Shown here piece after piece: positions 50,341 to 59,530 of a DNA stretch of 64,000 bases. This stretch comes from Maricaulis sp048270095 (GTDB lineage Bacteria; Pseudomonadota; Alphaproteobacteria; Caulobacterales; Maricaulaceae): positions 317,407-381,406 of the forward strand of contig NZ_JBLWTL010000001.1 in the NCBI RefSeq assembly GCF_048270095.1, written 5' to 3'. Within the stretch, counting starts at the first letter, position 1, and every line of letters begins with the position of its first letter. The translations under genes were made by a program, and so were the position numbers. The notes beneath the pieces are model-generated. The model had not been told where the DNA came from, ran no database searches, and was given only the letters and a program-made list of their open reading frames with translations.

Positions 50341-52044
50341 CTATTCGCCTTTGTCGGCATCCTTCTCGCGCATCGCTGCACCGAGAATATCACCGAGTGA
50401 GGCACCGGCGTCAGACGAGCCATACTGTTCGACAGCGTCGCGTTCATCGGCGATTTCAAGCGCCTTGACCGAGAGCGAAACCCGGCGCGAAGCCTTGTCG
50501 ACATTGGTGATGCGGGCATCAACCTTGTCGCCGACCGCAAAACGCTCCGGACGCTGCTCGGCACGATCGCGCGACAGGTCGGACTTGCGGATGAAGGCTT
50601 TGACGGCAGCGTCGTCGCCGAAGGTGACTTCGATACCGCCCGTGGTGATTTCAGTGACCGTACAGGTCACGGTGTCACCGCGATTGGCGCCGGAGGAATC
50701 CATCGGATCGCCGGCCAGTTGCTTGATGCCGAGGGAAACGCGTTCCTTGTCGATGTCGACATCGAGAACTTTTGCGTCGACCAGGTCACCCTTCTTGAAG
50801 GCTTCGATGGCTTGCTCGCCCGACTGATCCCAGGAGATGTCGGAGAGGTGAACCATGCCGTCGATTTCGCCTTCCAGGCCAACGAACAGACCGAATTCGG
50901 TGATGTTCTTGACTTCGCCCTGGATCTGCGAGCCCGCGGGATAGGTTTCGGCGAAGACTTCCCATGGATTGCGCTGGGTCTGTTTGACACCCAGCGAGAT
51001 GCGGCGCTTGTCGGCGTCGACATCGAGAACCATGACTTCGACTTCCTGGGAGGTCGAAAGGATCTTGCCCGGGTGGATATTCTTCTTGGTCCAGCTCATT
51101 TCGGACACGTGGACCAGGCCTTCAACGCCCTCTTCGAGTTCAACGAAGGCACCGTATTCGGCGATATTGGTGACGCGGCCCTTGAATGTCGCGCTGACAG
51201 GGTATTTGGCGGCAACGCCTTCCCATGGGTCGGACATCAGCTGCTTCATGCCGAGCGAGATACGCTGGGTCTCTTTGTTGATCTTGATGATCTGGACTTT
51301 GACGTTCTGACCGACTTCAACGACTTCGGACGGATGACCCACGCGGCTCCACGACATGTCGGTGACGTGCAGCAGGCCATCAATGCCGCCGAGATCAACG
51401 AATGCGCCGTAATCGGTGATGTTCTTGACGATACCGTCACGGGCTTCGCCCTCGGCCAGCTGGCCGACGAGTTCGGCGCGCTGTTCGGCACGCGATTCTT
51501 CAAGCACGGCACGACGCGAAACGACGATATTGCCGCGCGGACGGTCCATTTTGAGAACGGCGAAAGGCTGTTCCTGGTTCATCAGCGGGCCGACATCGCG
51601 CACAGGGCGGATATCGACTTGCGAGCCTGGCAGGAAGGCGCTGGCGCCGCCCAGATCGACCGTGAAACCACCCTTGACGCGGCCGACAATGGCACCGTTG
51701 ACAGGTTCTTTTTTCTCGAAGGACTGCTCGAGGCGATCCCAGCTTTCTTCGCGGCGAGCCTTGTCGCGCGACAGCATGGCTTCACCGAGGGCGTTTTCGA
51801 TGCGCTCGAGGAAGACTTCGACTTCATCACCCACTTTAGGGGCTTTGGAACCAGGACCGGTAAATTCGCGGACCGGAATACGGCCTTCGGTCTTGAGACC
51901 TACGTCGACGACGACGGCATCATTTTCAATGGCGGTGACAATGCCTTTAATGACCTGGCCCTCGGCAAGGTCGCGGCCGGCCAGGCTCGCTTCGAGCATG
52001 GCGGCAAAATCGTCGGTCGTCGGGGTAAGGGTTTCGGTAGACAT
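50341..52044 (-). CDS. rpsA: Ribosomal protein S1
   Basis: 567 residues from the ATG at 52044. Six S1 RNA-binding repeats are visible; repeats 3 and 4 carry the FVDLGGIDGLLHVTDMSW and EYGAFVELEEGVEGLVHVSE signatures, repeat 5 EFGLFVGLEGEIDGMVHLSD. Length and domain number are typical for proteobacterial S1, which brings mRNA to the 30S subunit. The 184-bp interval to cmk probably holds its promoter and leader. Strong terminator downstream. Confidence 0.97.
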   Translation of the reverse strand: MSTETLTPTTDDFAAMLEASLAGRDLAEGQVIKGIVTAIENDAVVVDVGLKTEGRIPVREFTGPGSKAPKVGDEVEVFLERIENALGEAMLSRDKARREESWDRLEQSFEKKEPVNGAIVGRVKGGFTVDLGGASAFLPGSQVDIRPVRDVGPLMNQEQPFAVLKMDRPRGNIVVSRRAVLEESRAEQRAELVGQLAEGEARDGIVKNITDYGAFVDLGGIDGLLHVTDMSWSRVGHPSEVVEVGQNVKVQIIKINKETQRISLGMKQLMSDPWEGVAAKYPVSATFKGRVTNIAEYGAFVELEEGVEGLVHVSEMSWTKKNIHPGKILSTSQEVEVMVLDVDADKRRISLGVKQTQRNPWEVFAETYPAGSQIQGEVKNITEFGLFVGLEGEIDGMVHLSDISWDQSGEQAIEAFKKGDLVDAKVLDVDIDKERVSLGIKQLAGDPMDSSGANRGDTVTCTVTEITTGGIEVTFGDDAAVKAFIRKSDLSRDRAEQRPERFAVGDKVDARITNVDKASRRVSLSVKALEIADERDAVEQYGSSDAGASLGDILGAAMREKDADKGE

Positions 52045-52228
52045 GTAAGAGGTTGCTCCAGAATGCGATGCGCGCCGCAAAATGCGGGGGAGTTCGCATC
52101 GCTGGGCCAGATCGGCCCGGCAAGGGGTTTTTCCATGGGCGCCAAGGTCAAGACCCGCAGCGATCGTGAAATCGTGCGCGTTTTGAACTCGGTAAGCCCG
52201 GTTTCGAGATCGCCAAAGCCCTTGTGGA

Positions 52229-52855
52229 TCACGCCGTCCTGGCGTTTTCCACAATCTGAATGGCCGCAGCAATCGCCGCGTCTATACTCAAGGACGAGGT
52301 ATCAAGCAAGGTTGCGTCGTCGGCGGGCCGCATGGGGGCGTCGGCGCGCTCGGCGTCGCGCGCGTCTCGTTCGCGCGTCTGGGCCAGCACGGTTTCATAG
52401 CTTATCGGATCGCCCTTCGCCGCCAGCTCCCGCCAGCGCCGGTCGGCCCGGGTCTCGGCATTGGCGGTGACATAGAGCTTCACACGGGCATCGGGGCAGA
52501 TCACGGTGCCGATATCGCGGCCGTCCAGAATAGCGCCGCCGGGCTGCCCGGCGAAGTCGCGCTGCAACTCATAGAGCGCTGCGCGCACGGCAGGCAGGGC
52601 CGCGACGCGGGAGGCCATGGCTCCGGCATCGGCGGTGCGAATCCGGCTTTCATCAATCGCTGTGCCATCGAGGGCGCGTGCTGCGCCGGCCGCAGCGGCC
52701 GCGTCGGCCGGGTCGATCGCCGCGTCAATCACCGCAACCGCCGTGGCGCGATACAGTGAGCCGGTGTCGAGATGCGGCAGGCCGAAATGACGCGCGAGTG
52801 CCTTGGCGATCGTGCCCTTGCCCGAAGCGAGCGGTCCATCAACGGCGATAATCAT
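52229..52855 (-). CDS. cmk: Cytidylate kinase
   Basis: 208 residues: IAVDGPLASGKGTIAKALA (P-loop), GLPHLDTGSLYRATAVAV, GRDIGTVICPDARVKLYVTA and DRRWRELAAKGD. Phosphorylates CMP and dCMP. The start is one base after the aroA stop region (52857 on), so aroA-cmk are co-transcribed and coupled; rpsA follows. Confidence 0.95.
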   Translation of the reverse strand: MIIAVDGPLASGKGTIAKALARHFGLPHLDTGSLYRATAVAVIDAAIDPADAAAAAGAARALDGTAIDESRIRTADAGAMASRVAALPAVRAALYELQRDFAGQPGGAILDGRDIGTVICPDARVKLYVTANAETRADRRWRELAAKGDPISYETVLAQTRERDARDAERADAPMRPADDATLLDTSSLSIDAAIAAAIQIVENARTA

Positions 52856-52856
52856 C

Positions 52857-54197
52857 TCAGATCGACTCCAGTATCGCGCCGAGCGCCATCATATCGTCGG
52901 CGAAGCGGGGATAGCTGGTCGCGATCATGGATGCATCGTCGATGCTCACCGGCGCCTGTGCCGCCAGGCCGAGCACGAGGGCGCTCATCGCCAGACGGTG
53001 ATCATGATGGGTCGGCACCATGCCGCCACCCGCCACCGAGCCCGGCCCCTTGCCCGTGACTGTGAGGCTGTCCTCGCCAATTTCCAGCTCAACGCCATTG
53101 CAGCGCAAAAGCGCGGCAGTACCGGCCAGCCGGTCGCTCTCCTTGGCCCGCAATTCCGTGAGGCCGGCCATGTGTGTCGGGCCGGTGGCGCAGGCGGCCG
53201 CGACGCCGAGTATGGGGTATTCATCAATCATCGATGGCGCACGACCCGCCGGCACCGCGACGCCGCGCAGGGTGGAGTGACGTGCGGTGATATTCATCGT
53301 CCGCTCGCCGGCCATGGACGGCCCGGGTGTGACATCCAGATCGGCGCCCATTTCCCGGAGGGTTTCAATCAGCCCGGTGCGCGAGGGATTGTCCATTACG
53401 CCGTCGATCTGGATGCAGGAGCCCGGTGTGATCAGGGCGGCCACGAGTGCAAAGCTGATCGAGGACGGGTCGCCGGGGACCGTGATGTCCTGGGCTTTCA
53501 GCGCCTGGTGACCGGGCAGGCGGATTCGCACGCCGTCTTCGCTGCGCGTGATCTCGAGTGTGACGCCGAAGGCCCGCAGCATGGTCTCGGTATGGTCGCG
53601 GGTGGCGTGCTGCTCGGTGATGACGGTCTCGCCGCTAGCCCCAAGACCGGCCAGCAGGATCGCCGACTTTACCTGGGCCGAAGCGATCGGCGGTGCATAG
53701 GCAATGCCCTTCAGGCGTGATGGCGCGAGGGTGACGGGCAGGCGGCCATCAGTGCAGGTGAAGCCGGCGCCCATCATTTCAAGCGGGTCGGTCACGCGCC
53801 GCATCGGGCGGGCGGACAGACTGGCATCGCCGGTGAAAACTGCGCCGGCGCCGCTGCCGGCGATGGCACCCATCATGAGCCGGACGCCGGTGCCCGAATT
53901 ACCGAAGTCGAGTGGCGAGCGCGGCGATGCGAACCGTCCACCCCGGCCCACGACCCGCCAATTGCCAGGGCCAAGGCGCTCGACTTCAGCGCCCAGCGAC
54001 GCGATAGCCTTCGCCGTGTTGAGGACATCATCGCTCTCGAGCAGGCCGGCAATGCGGCTCTCGCCCTGGGCCAGCCCCGCAAAGATCAGGGCGCGGTGCG
54101 AGATCGACTTGTCGGCAGGCGCGGAGAGGTTGCCGGTCAGCGGTCCACTCGGACGCGCCAAAAACGGGCCTTGCAATTGGGGGGCAAGCTGGGTCAT
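52857..54197 (-). CDS. aroA: 3-phosphoshikimate 1-carboxyvinyltransferase (EPSP synthase, class II-like)
   Basis: 446 residues from the ATG at 54197. Motifs LSAPADKSISHRALIFAGLA, LDFGNSGTGVRLMMGAI, ARPMRRVTDPLEMMGA, SAQVKSAILLAGLGASGE and VPGDPSSISFALVAAL match the class II branch typified by the Agrobacterium CP4 enzyme rather than the E. coli class. Makes EPSP from shikimate-3-phosphate and PEP in the aromatic amino acid pathway. Head of aroA-cmk-rpsA; divergent from the TIGR02300 gene with a 111-bp shared promoter interval. Confidence 0.95.
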   Translation of the reverse strand: MTQLAPQLQGPFLARPSGPLTGNLSAPADKSISHRALIFAGLAQGESRIAGLLESDDVLNTAKAIASLGAEVERLGPGNWRVVGRGGRFASPRSPLDFGNSGTGVRLMMGAIAGSGAGAVFTGDASLSARPMRRVTDPLEMMGAGFTCTDGRLPVTLAPSRLKGIAYAPPIASAQVKSAILLAGLGASGETVITEQHATRDHTETMLRAFGVTLEITRSEDGVRIRLPGHQALKAQDITVPGDPSSISFALVAALITPGSCIQIDGVMDNPSRTGLIETLREMGADLDVTPGPSMAGERTMNITARHSTLRGVAVPAGRAPSMIDEYPILGVAAACATGPTHMAGLTELRAKESDRLAGTAALLRCNGVELEIGEDSLTVTGKGPGSVAGGGMVPTHHDHRLAMSALVLGLAAQAPVSIDDASMIATSYPRFADDMMALGAILESI

Positions 54198-54308
54198 CAA
54201 CTGAATTTCAACGATTAGGGTGAGAAGACGGCGATCAGGTTTTGACAGAGCGCGGTGATCGTGGCAACGGGTCGCGCCGAAAAACAAAACCGGTTGTGAA
54301 GGGATGTC

Positions 54309-54746
54309 ATGGCCAAACAAGAACTGGGCTCCAAGCGCACTTGTCCGAAGTGTGCCGCCAAATTTTACGATCTGGGCCGTCGCCCGGCGCGATGTCCGAA
54401 GTGCGCCCACGAGTTCGATCCCGAACTGGTGCCCGTGCGGCTGAAAGTAGCGCCGGAGCCCGTCGATGACGACGAAGCGCCCGCCAAGGCCAAAGTGGTC
54501 GAGGCTGACGGATTCGAGGATGAGGTCGACGACACGCCGGAAGTCGGGGATGCCGGCGATGACATCGTGGTCGATGATGATGACGACGATGATGAGGGTT
54601 CGGGCCTCAGCGATGATCTTCCGGACGGTTTTGAGGAAGATGACGGCGAGGATTCGGTCGACGAGGATGACAATACAGTCTTGCTCGACGATGATGAGGA
54701 TGATGATTTCGCTGAATTCACCAAGGGTGAAGACGAGGATCTGTAG
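54309..54746 (+). CDS. TIGR02300-family acidic zinc-ribbon protein
   Basis: 145 residues. An N-terminal zinc ribbon KRTCPKCAAKFYDLG then ARCPKCAHEFDPE (two CPxC pairs) is followed by a long tail rich in Asp and Glu (DDDDDDEGSGLSDDL). This is the TIGR02300 family, found in alphaproteobacteria next to aroA; function unknown. The ATG is preceded by AAGGGATGTC. The C-terminal acidity suggests binding to a basic partner such as a ribosomal protein, an inference only. Confidence 0.9.
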   Translation: MAKQELGSKRTCPKCAAKFYDLGRRPARCPKCAHEFDPELVPVRLKVAPEPVDDDEAPAKAKVVEADGFEDEVDDTPEVGDAGDDIVVDDDDDDDEGSGLSDDLPDGFEEDDGEDSVDEDDNTVLLDDDEDDDFAEFTKGEDEDL

Positions 54747-54856
54747 GGCTCAAGCCGCGGCGCTGCGCAAGGTGCTGCGTTGAGGCTTGATCCGCGTGAA
54801 AAGCGGGACTAGTTTCCGCGCCTCTCGCCGCACCCCATCGCGGCGACAAGGATATT

Positions 54857-54933
<77 letters not shown>

Positions 54934-54937
54934 CCTT

Positions 54938-54989
54938 CGCTCGCTGCGCGAGCTTCGGCTAGGCGGGCCCAACGCTCTTCCGAGCGAAG
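54938..54989. repeat. Palindromic 52-bp repeat, copy 1
   Basis: Begins CGCTCGCTGCGCGAGC and ends CTTCCGAGCGAAG. The enclosing ATCCTTCGCTCG (54932-54943) and CGAGCGAAGGAT (54981-54992) form a perfect 12-bp inverted repeat around it. A second, nearly identical copy lies 115 bp downstream. Confidence 0.85.
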
Positions 54990-55052
54990 GATGTCCCGCC
55001 GCAGCCTTGGCGAAGGCGGACACCCCGTATCTAAATACTCCACCTGACCTGG

Positions 55053-55103
55053 CGCTCGCTGCGCGAGCTTCGGCCAGGCAGGCCCAACGCTCTTCGAGCG
55101 AAG
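55053..55103. repeat. Palindromic 51-bp repeat, copy 2
   Basis: Matches copy 1 at 49 of 52 positions (two substitutions and one deleted base). Also has terminal CGCTCG (55053-55058) and CGAGCG (55095-55100) arms. Likely one dispersed chromosomal repeat (REP-like or MITE-like) present twice, both after the tRNA gene. Confidence 0.85.
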
Positions 55104-55121
55104 CGGCTCTGGTTCGACCTG

Positions 55122-55161
55122 AAAACAAGGCCCCACCGGATCCCCGGTGGGGCCTTGTTTT
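55122..55161. terminator. Strong bidirectional intrinsic terminator
   Basis: A perfect 18-bp stem, AAAACAAGGCCCCACCGG (55122-55139) with its complement (55144-55161), loop ATCC, ending TTTTT in plus and AAAA-derived TTTT in minus. The minus-strand gene's TAA stop (55161-55163) overlaps it, so tRNA and membrane-protein transcripts end here. Confidence 0.95.
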
Positions 55162-55781
55162 TATTCGGCCGGGCCTTGCGGATCGGGCGGGATATCGCCT
55201 TCACTGCGCAGACGACGGCGCTGTTCTTCGAGGCTGTCCGGGTATTCGCCGACATCGCCGTATTCGAGGAAGCCATCATAGCGCCGGTGGGTGCCGGCCA
55301 GCCGTTCGGCGTGTTTGATTGGGCACCAGTATTGCTCGGTCCGTGACGCGATTTCGTGGACATAGGCGATCACGCCGTTGGCATAAGAGCAATAGAAGCA
55401 ATTCACCTTCTGGATCGCATTGAGATAGGGCAGGCGGTGCCGGTCAAACACGACATAATCACGCCGCTTCACCTGTTTGACGCCATACACCCGGAAGCAC
55501 ACAGCCTGGTAGAGGCTCGCCACCACATCGAGAAGGAAGACCGGGATGGCGACCGCATAGATAAAGGGGGCTGTGAGGATGGTCAGCACGCCGCTATCGA
55601 CCAGATAGCGCCGCAGGCCGAGTTTCAGGGCTGCCTGGCGTTCGCGCGCTTCCCGGCTGATGAAGAGCCGTCCCTGCTCCAGCTTGTAGCCATAGCTGCG
55701 GCGGCGCTCTGCCAATTCTTCCTCGAGGTCGGCCTCCAGTGACTGGATCTTCTCGAGCAATTGATTGATCTGGGTTCGCAT
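55161..55781 (-). CDS. Conserved proteobacterial membrane protein with a CFYCSYANG motif, unknown function
   Basis: 206 residues from the ATG at 55781. An N-terminal coiled-coil-like helix (about 5-50; LLEKIQSLEADLEEELAERR), two hydrophobic segments (about 65-105) and a conserved block VKRRDYVVFDRHRLPYLNAI, NCFYCSYANGVIAYVHEIA, TEQYWCPIKHA. The two Cys pairs plus His suggest metal binding. I know the motif from widespread uncharacterised proteobacterial proteins but not a function. Convergent with tRNA-Ala; terminator overlaps its stop. Confidence 0.75.
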   Translation of the reverse strand: MRTQINQLLEKIQSLEADLEEELAERRRSYGYKLEQGRLFISREARERQAALKLGLRRYLVDSGVLTILTAPFIYAVAIPVFLLDVVASLYQAVCFRVYGVKQVKRRDYVVFDRHRLPYLNAIQKVNCFYCSYANGVIAYVHEIASRTEQYWCPIKHAERLAGTHRRYDGFLEYGDVGEYPDSLEEQRRRLRSEGDIPPDPQGPAE

Positions 55782-55907
55782 GGGTCGCGCTCCTGCGGCT
55801 GCATCGCGGAGCATACACGGAGTCGCGTCACGGCGGACCTGCCGCCATTTGCCACATATCAAAGCGGGTGTGGTGTTCGCCGGCTTTCCGGCCCGTCAGG
55901 CCGTCTT

Positions 55908-56372
55908 TCAGGCGGCGTCGCTGGTCGGCTCGCCCGTGAGAACGGCATAGACAGCATCGGCATCGGGCGCAGCGCGCAGGCGTTGACGGACATCTTCCCG
56001 GCGCAGCAGGCGCGAGACGCGAGCCAGGGCCTTGAGGTGTTCGGCACCGGCATCTTCCGGTGCCAGCAGCAGGAAAATCAGGTCAGCGGGCTGGCCGTCG
56101 ATCGATTCGAAATCCACGGGTGCCCGCAGGCGCATGAAGAATCCGGTGACCTTGTCGATCCCGGTCAGCCGCGCGTGCGGAATCGCGACGCCCTGGCCGA
56201 CACCGGTCGAGCCAAGGCGTTCACGCTGCAATACAGCTTCGAAAATAACGCGCGGATTCAGCCCGGTTGCCTGCGCTGCCGTTTCCGACATGGCTTGCAA
56301 GGCTTGCTTGCGACTGGACGCCCCGACATCAACGGCGGCGCCGCCATCGGGAATCAGATCTGCTAATGCCAT
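55908..56372 (-). CDS. ptsN: PTS EIIA-Ntr (nitrogen-regulatory phosphotransferase)
   Basis: 154 residues with the phospho-acceptor His66 in GVAIPHARL, KQALQAMSETAAQATGL and VDFESIDGQPADLIFLLLAPE. Terminal acceptor of EI-Ntr/NPr-type chains, regulating K+ transport and sigma-54 related functions. Last of lptC-lptA-lptB-rpoN-hpf-ptsN, the standard order. Start ATG at 56372. Confidence 0.96.
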   Translation of the reverse strand: MALADLIPDGGAAVDVGASSRKQALQAMSETAAQATGLNPRVIFEAVLQRERLGSTGVGQGVAIPHARLTGIDKVTGFFMRLRAPVDFESIDGQPADLIFLLLAPEDAGAEHLKALARVSRLLRREDVRQRLRAAPDADAVYAVLTGEPTSDAA

Positions 56373-56399
56373 GGTAAAAACAACTCTATTTCAAGCCAA

Positions 56400-57008
56400 T
56401 CAGGCCTGCACTGCGCGGGCCGGGTCGATCCAGCCGATATGGCCATCCGGTCGCCGATAGACAATGTTCAACCCGCCATTAGCGGCATTTCGGAACATCA
56501 GGAAGGGCGAATCCGCAGCGTCGAGCTCAAGCGAGGCCATTCCGACGGTCAATGTCCGGAATTCGCCGGCATGTTCGGCAATGACAATCGGCTCCGGAGC
56601 GTCGGGCAGGGATTCGTCGACATGATCCTCCGCTTCCTCGGAATACGTATCGCGCATGCCCTTGAGGACGAAGATCGGCAGCGATTCGGCCGGCAGTTCT
56701 GCCTTGTGACCCTGGCGGTGATTCTTGAGTTTGCGCTTGTAGCGGCGCAGCCGCTTCTCAAGCTTGTCCATGGTGCCGTCGGCGGCCTTGTAGGCGTCGT
56801 CGGCGCTGTCATGAGCCTGCAGCATCATGCCCGAAGGCAGGTGCAGCGAACAGTCGATGCGAAAACCGAGGCCTTCGCGTGCGATCGACACATAGGCTTC
56901 GCCCGGACGGCTGAAATATTTGGCAACGCCGTCCTCGACCCGTTCCAGGATCCTGGCTCTCAGGCTATCGCTGACATCGATGCCCTTGTTTGCGATTTGA
57001 ATGTGCAT
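56400..57008 (-). CDS. hpf: Long-type ribosome hibernation promoting factor
   Basis: 202 residues from the ATG at 57008 (GGAAGGAG upstream). N-terminal double-stranded RNA-binding fold (MHIQIANKGIDVSDSLRARI, AYKAADGTMDKLEKRLRR) and the C-terminal dimerisation domain (SPFLMFRNAANGGLNIVYRR) that lets one protein make 100S ribosome dimers. Part of the rpoN cluster. Confidence 0.95.
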   Translation of the reverse strand: MHIQIANKGIDVSDSLRARILERVEDGVAKYFSRPGEAYVSIAREGLGFRIDCSLHLPSGMMLQAHDSADDAYKAADGTMDKLEKRLRRYKRKLKNHRQGHKAELPAESLPIFVLKGMRDTYSEEAEDHVDESLPDAPEPIVIAEHAGEFRTLTVGMASLELDAADSPFLMFRNAANGGLNIVYRRPDGHIGWIDPARAVQA

Positions 57009-57189
57009 GCGCTCCTTCCCGCTGGCCATACACCAGCTTGTGAGGCGTCAAAAACTCTTCCAACTCCCCCCGGAATGCGGGCGGACCCTAGTCGTCGGGT
57101 GCAGCGGGAGTCAATCTCAGTCGGTGGTGGCTTTCCAACCACATGGGGCGTGACACAACTACCACCGTCATGCGCGGATTGTCCTGTCG

Positions 57190-58707
57190 TCAGCTGGCAC
57201 GTTTCAACATGCGTCGGCGCTGGACCGAAGAAGGGATATTCAACGCCTCCCGGTATTTAGCCACAGTCCGGCGGGCGATTTCAATCCCCTCATCGTGCAA
57301 AAGCTCGACAAGCTTGTCGTCGGACAGGACGTCGTCGGCGGTTTCCTGCTGGATCAGGAGCTTGATCTTGTGCCTGACGGCCTCTGCCGAGTGGGACTCG
57401 CCGCCTCCGGCCGAGGGAATCGAGGAGGTGAAAAAGTATTTCAATTCGAACATGCCGCGCGGTGTCGAGACGTATTTGTTCGAGGTCACCCGGCTGACGG
57501 TCGATTCGTGCATGCCGATTGCGTCGGCCACAGTCTTCAGATTCAGGGGCCGCAAATAGGCGACGCCGTTGACGAGGAAGAGGTCCTGCTGGCGCACGAT
57601 TTCACTGGAAACCTTGAGGATGGTGCGCGCCCGCTGATCCAGGCTCTTCACGAGCCAGCTGGCATTCTGGCTGCACTCGGTGATGAAGCTGCGCTCCGAC
57701 TCATTGCGGGCAGCCGCGTTGATTTCATTGTAGTACCGGTTGTTGATGAGCACGCGCGGCAGGGTTTCCGAGTTGAGCTCGACATGCCAGCCCCCATCGG
57801 GGGCCTGGCGGATATAGACATCGGGTTCGACGGCGCGGGTTGATTCGGTGCCGTAGGCGAGGCCGGGCTTGGGGGTCAGCGCCTTGATTTCGGAAATCAT
57901 GTCGTCGAGGTCTTCGCCATCGACACCGCACAGTGATTTCAGCGTCGCGTAATCATGCTTGGCGAGCCGCTCGAGATTGTCGAGCAGGATCGCCATGGCC
58001 GGGTCGAGGCGGTTCTTTTCCTGCAATTGCAGCGCCAGGCACTCGGCCAGATCCCGCGCCATCACACCAGCTGGCTCGAAGGTTTGCGTCGTCGTCAGGA
58101 CGGCCTCGATCCGGGCGCGCTCCAGACCCAGCCGGTCGGCGATCTCGTCGAGGTCGGCGCGCAGATAGCCATCTTCATCAGCGAGGTCGATCAGGTGTGC
58201 CCCGATCAGGCGGTCGATCGGATCTGATGTCGCCGTGGACAATTGTTCGTGCAGGTGTTCCGCCAGCGAAATATCACGCGAGGAATTGGCGATCGCATCA
58301 TATTCCTCGCCGTTGAAGGAGCCGCCGGCGCTGCCCGTGGATGACCAGGTGCTGGCACCCATGCCAACCGAATCACCGGCCTGCGAGGTTTCAACACCGG
58401 ACAGGTCGGATTTGGAATCCTCGCCGTGCAACATGTCCGAATCGGCATCGATCGCATCAGCGGCATCGCCATTGGCGGCCGAGAATTCGAGCTCACGCGT
58501 CTCGTTATCGCTTTCCTGCCGCGTTGATTCGGTGCTTTCGCTACGGTCGTCGCGTTCGAGCAAGGGGTTCTGTTCGAGCTCGCTCTCAACGAATTCGGCA
58601 AGCTCGATATTCGAGAGCTGCAACAGCTTGATGGCTTGTTGTAGCTGGGGCGTCATCACCAGGGATTGACCCTGGCGCATCTCCAGCTTTTGCATCAGTC
58701 CGGCCAT
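57190..58707 (-). CDS. rpoN: RNA polymerase sigma-54 factor
   Basis: 505 residues. Region I QGQSLVMTPQLQQAIKLLQLSNIELAEF, the acidic spacer (rich in Asp/Glu/Ser, about 50-130), core-binding and helix-turn-helix (MHESTVSRVTSNKY), and the RpoN box ARRTVAKYRE near the C-terminus are all present. In stalked alphaproteobacteria sigma-54 governs flagellar and stalk genes. Overlap with hpf is absent; a 181-bp gap holds the hpf promoter. Confidence 0.97.
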   Translation of the reverse strand: MAGLMQKLEMRQGQSLVMTPQLQQAIKLLQLSNIELAEFVESELEQNPLLERDDRSESTESTRQESDNETRELEFSAANGDAADAIDADSDMLHGEDSKSDLSGVETSQAGDSVGMGASTWSSTGSAGGSFNGEEYDAIANSSRDISLAEHLHEQLSTATSDPIDRLIGAHLIDLADEDGYLRADLDEIADRLGLERARIEAVLTTTQTFEPAGVMARDLAECLALQLQEKNRLDPAMAILLDNLERLAKHDYATLKSLCGVDGEDLDDMISEIKALTPKPGLAYGTESTRAVEPDVYIRQAPDGGWHVELNSETLPRVLINNRYYNEINAAARNESERSFITECSQNASWLVKSLDQRARTILKVSSEIVRQQDLFLVNGVAYLRPLNLKTVADAIGMHESTVSRVTSNKYVSTPRGMFELKYFFTSSIPSAGGGESHSAEAVRHKIKLLIQQETADDVLSDDKLVELLHDEGIEIARRTVAKYREALNIPSSVQRRRMLKRAS

Positions 58708-58743
58708 GAACGCCTCTGCGTGGTGGTTTACGGCAGAAGTTAA

Positions 58744-59505
58744 TCAGGCAAAGCTTTCCCCGAGATAAACGCGGCGCACATCAGGATCGGCCCGGATTGC
58801 TTCAGGTGAGCCTTCAAACAGCACTTCACCCTCATGAATAATCGTCGCACGGTCCGTGATTTCAAGGGTTTCGCGGACATTATGGTCGGTGATCAGAATG
58901 CCGATGCCGCGATCCTTCAGGAAGCGGATCAGATCGCGGATATCTGCAATTGCCAGCGGATCGATGCCGGCGAAAGGCTCATCAAGCAGCATGAATGAGG
59001 GGCGAGTCGCCAGCGCCCGGGCAATCTCGACCCGGCGGCGTTCGCCCCCGGACAGTGACGGAGCCGGTGCTTCGGCGAGGTGCGAGATGCGCAATTCCTC
59101 GAGCAATTGGTCGACCAGCTCATGACGCTGGCTGCGGTCCTTCTCGACCACTTCGGCGACGGCGAGGATGTTCTCGCGCACGCTCATGCCCTGGAAGATG
59201 GATTTTTCCTGCGGCAGATAGCCGATCCCGAGCCGGGCACGCTGATACATGGGCAGGCGGGTGATATCCTCGCCATCAAGCAGGATGCGGCCATAATCGA
59301 CATCAACCAGGCCCGTGATCATGTAGAAACAGGTCGTCTTGCCGGCGCCATTGGGGCCAAGCAGGCCCGCGACTTCGCCGCGCTGGAGCGAGAGCGAGAC
59401 GCCCTTGACGACGGGGCGTTTGCGATAGGTTTTGCCGATTGCTTCGACGACCAGTCCCGTGCTGAGAGCGGACGGGGCCGCTGCGAAGTCTTCGGTCATT
59501 GCCAT
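58744..59505 (-). CDS. lptB: LPS export ABC transporter ATPase LptB
   Basis: 253 residues from the ATG at 59505 (59499 also possible). Walker A GPNGAGKTTCFYMITG, ABC signature LSGGERRRVEIARALA, Walker B FMLLDEPFAGIDP, then the ITDHNVRETLEI switch typical of LptB. Powers LPS extraction with LptFG. 36-bp gap to rpoN and 25-bp gap from lptA. Confidence 0.96.
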   Translation of the reverse strand: MAMTEDFAAAPSALSTGLVVEAIGKTYRKRPVVKGVSLSLQRGEVAGLLGPNGAGKTTCFYMITGLVDVDYGRILLDGEDITRLPMYQRARLGIGYLPQEKSIFQGMSVRENILAVAEVVEKDRSQRHELVDQLLEELRISHLAEAPAPSLSGGERRRVEIARALATRPSFMLLDEPFAGIDPLAIADIRDLIRFLKDRGIGILITDHNVRETLEITDRATIIHEGEVLFEGSPEAIRADPDVRRVYLGESFA

Positions 59506-59530
59506 GCTCAACTTGCCCTCGATCGGAATT

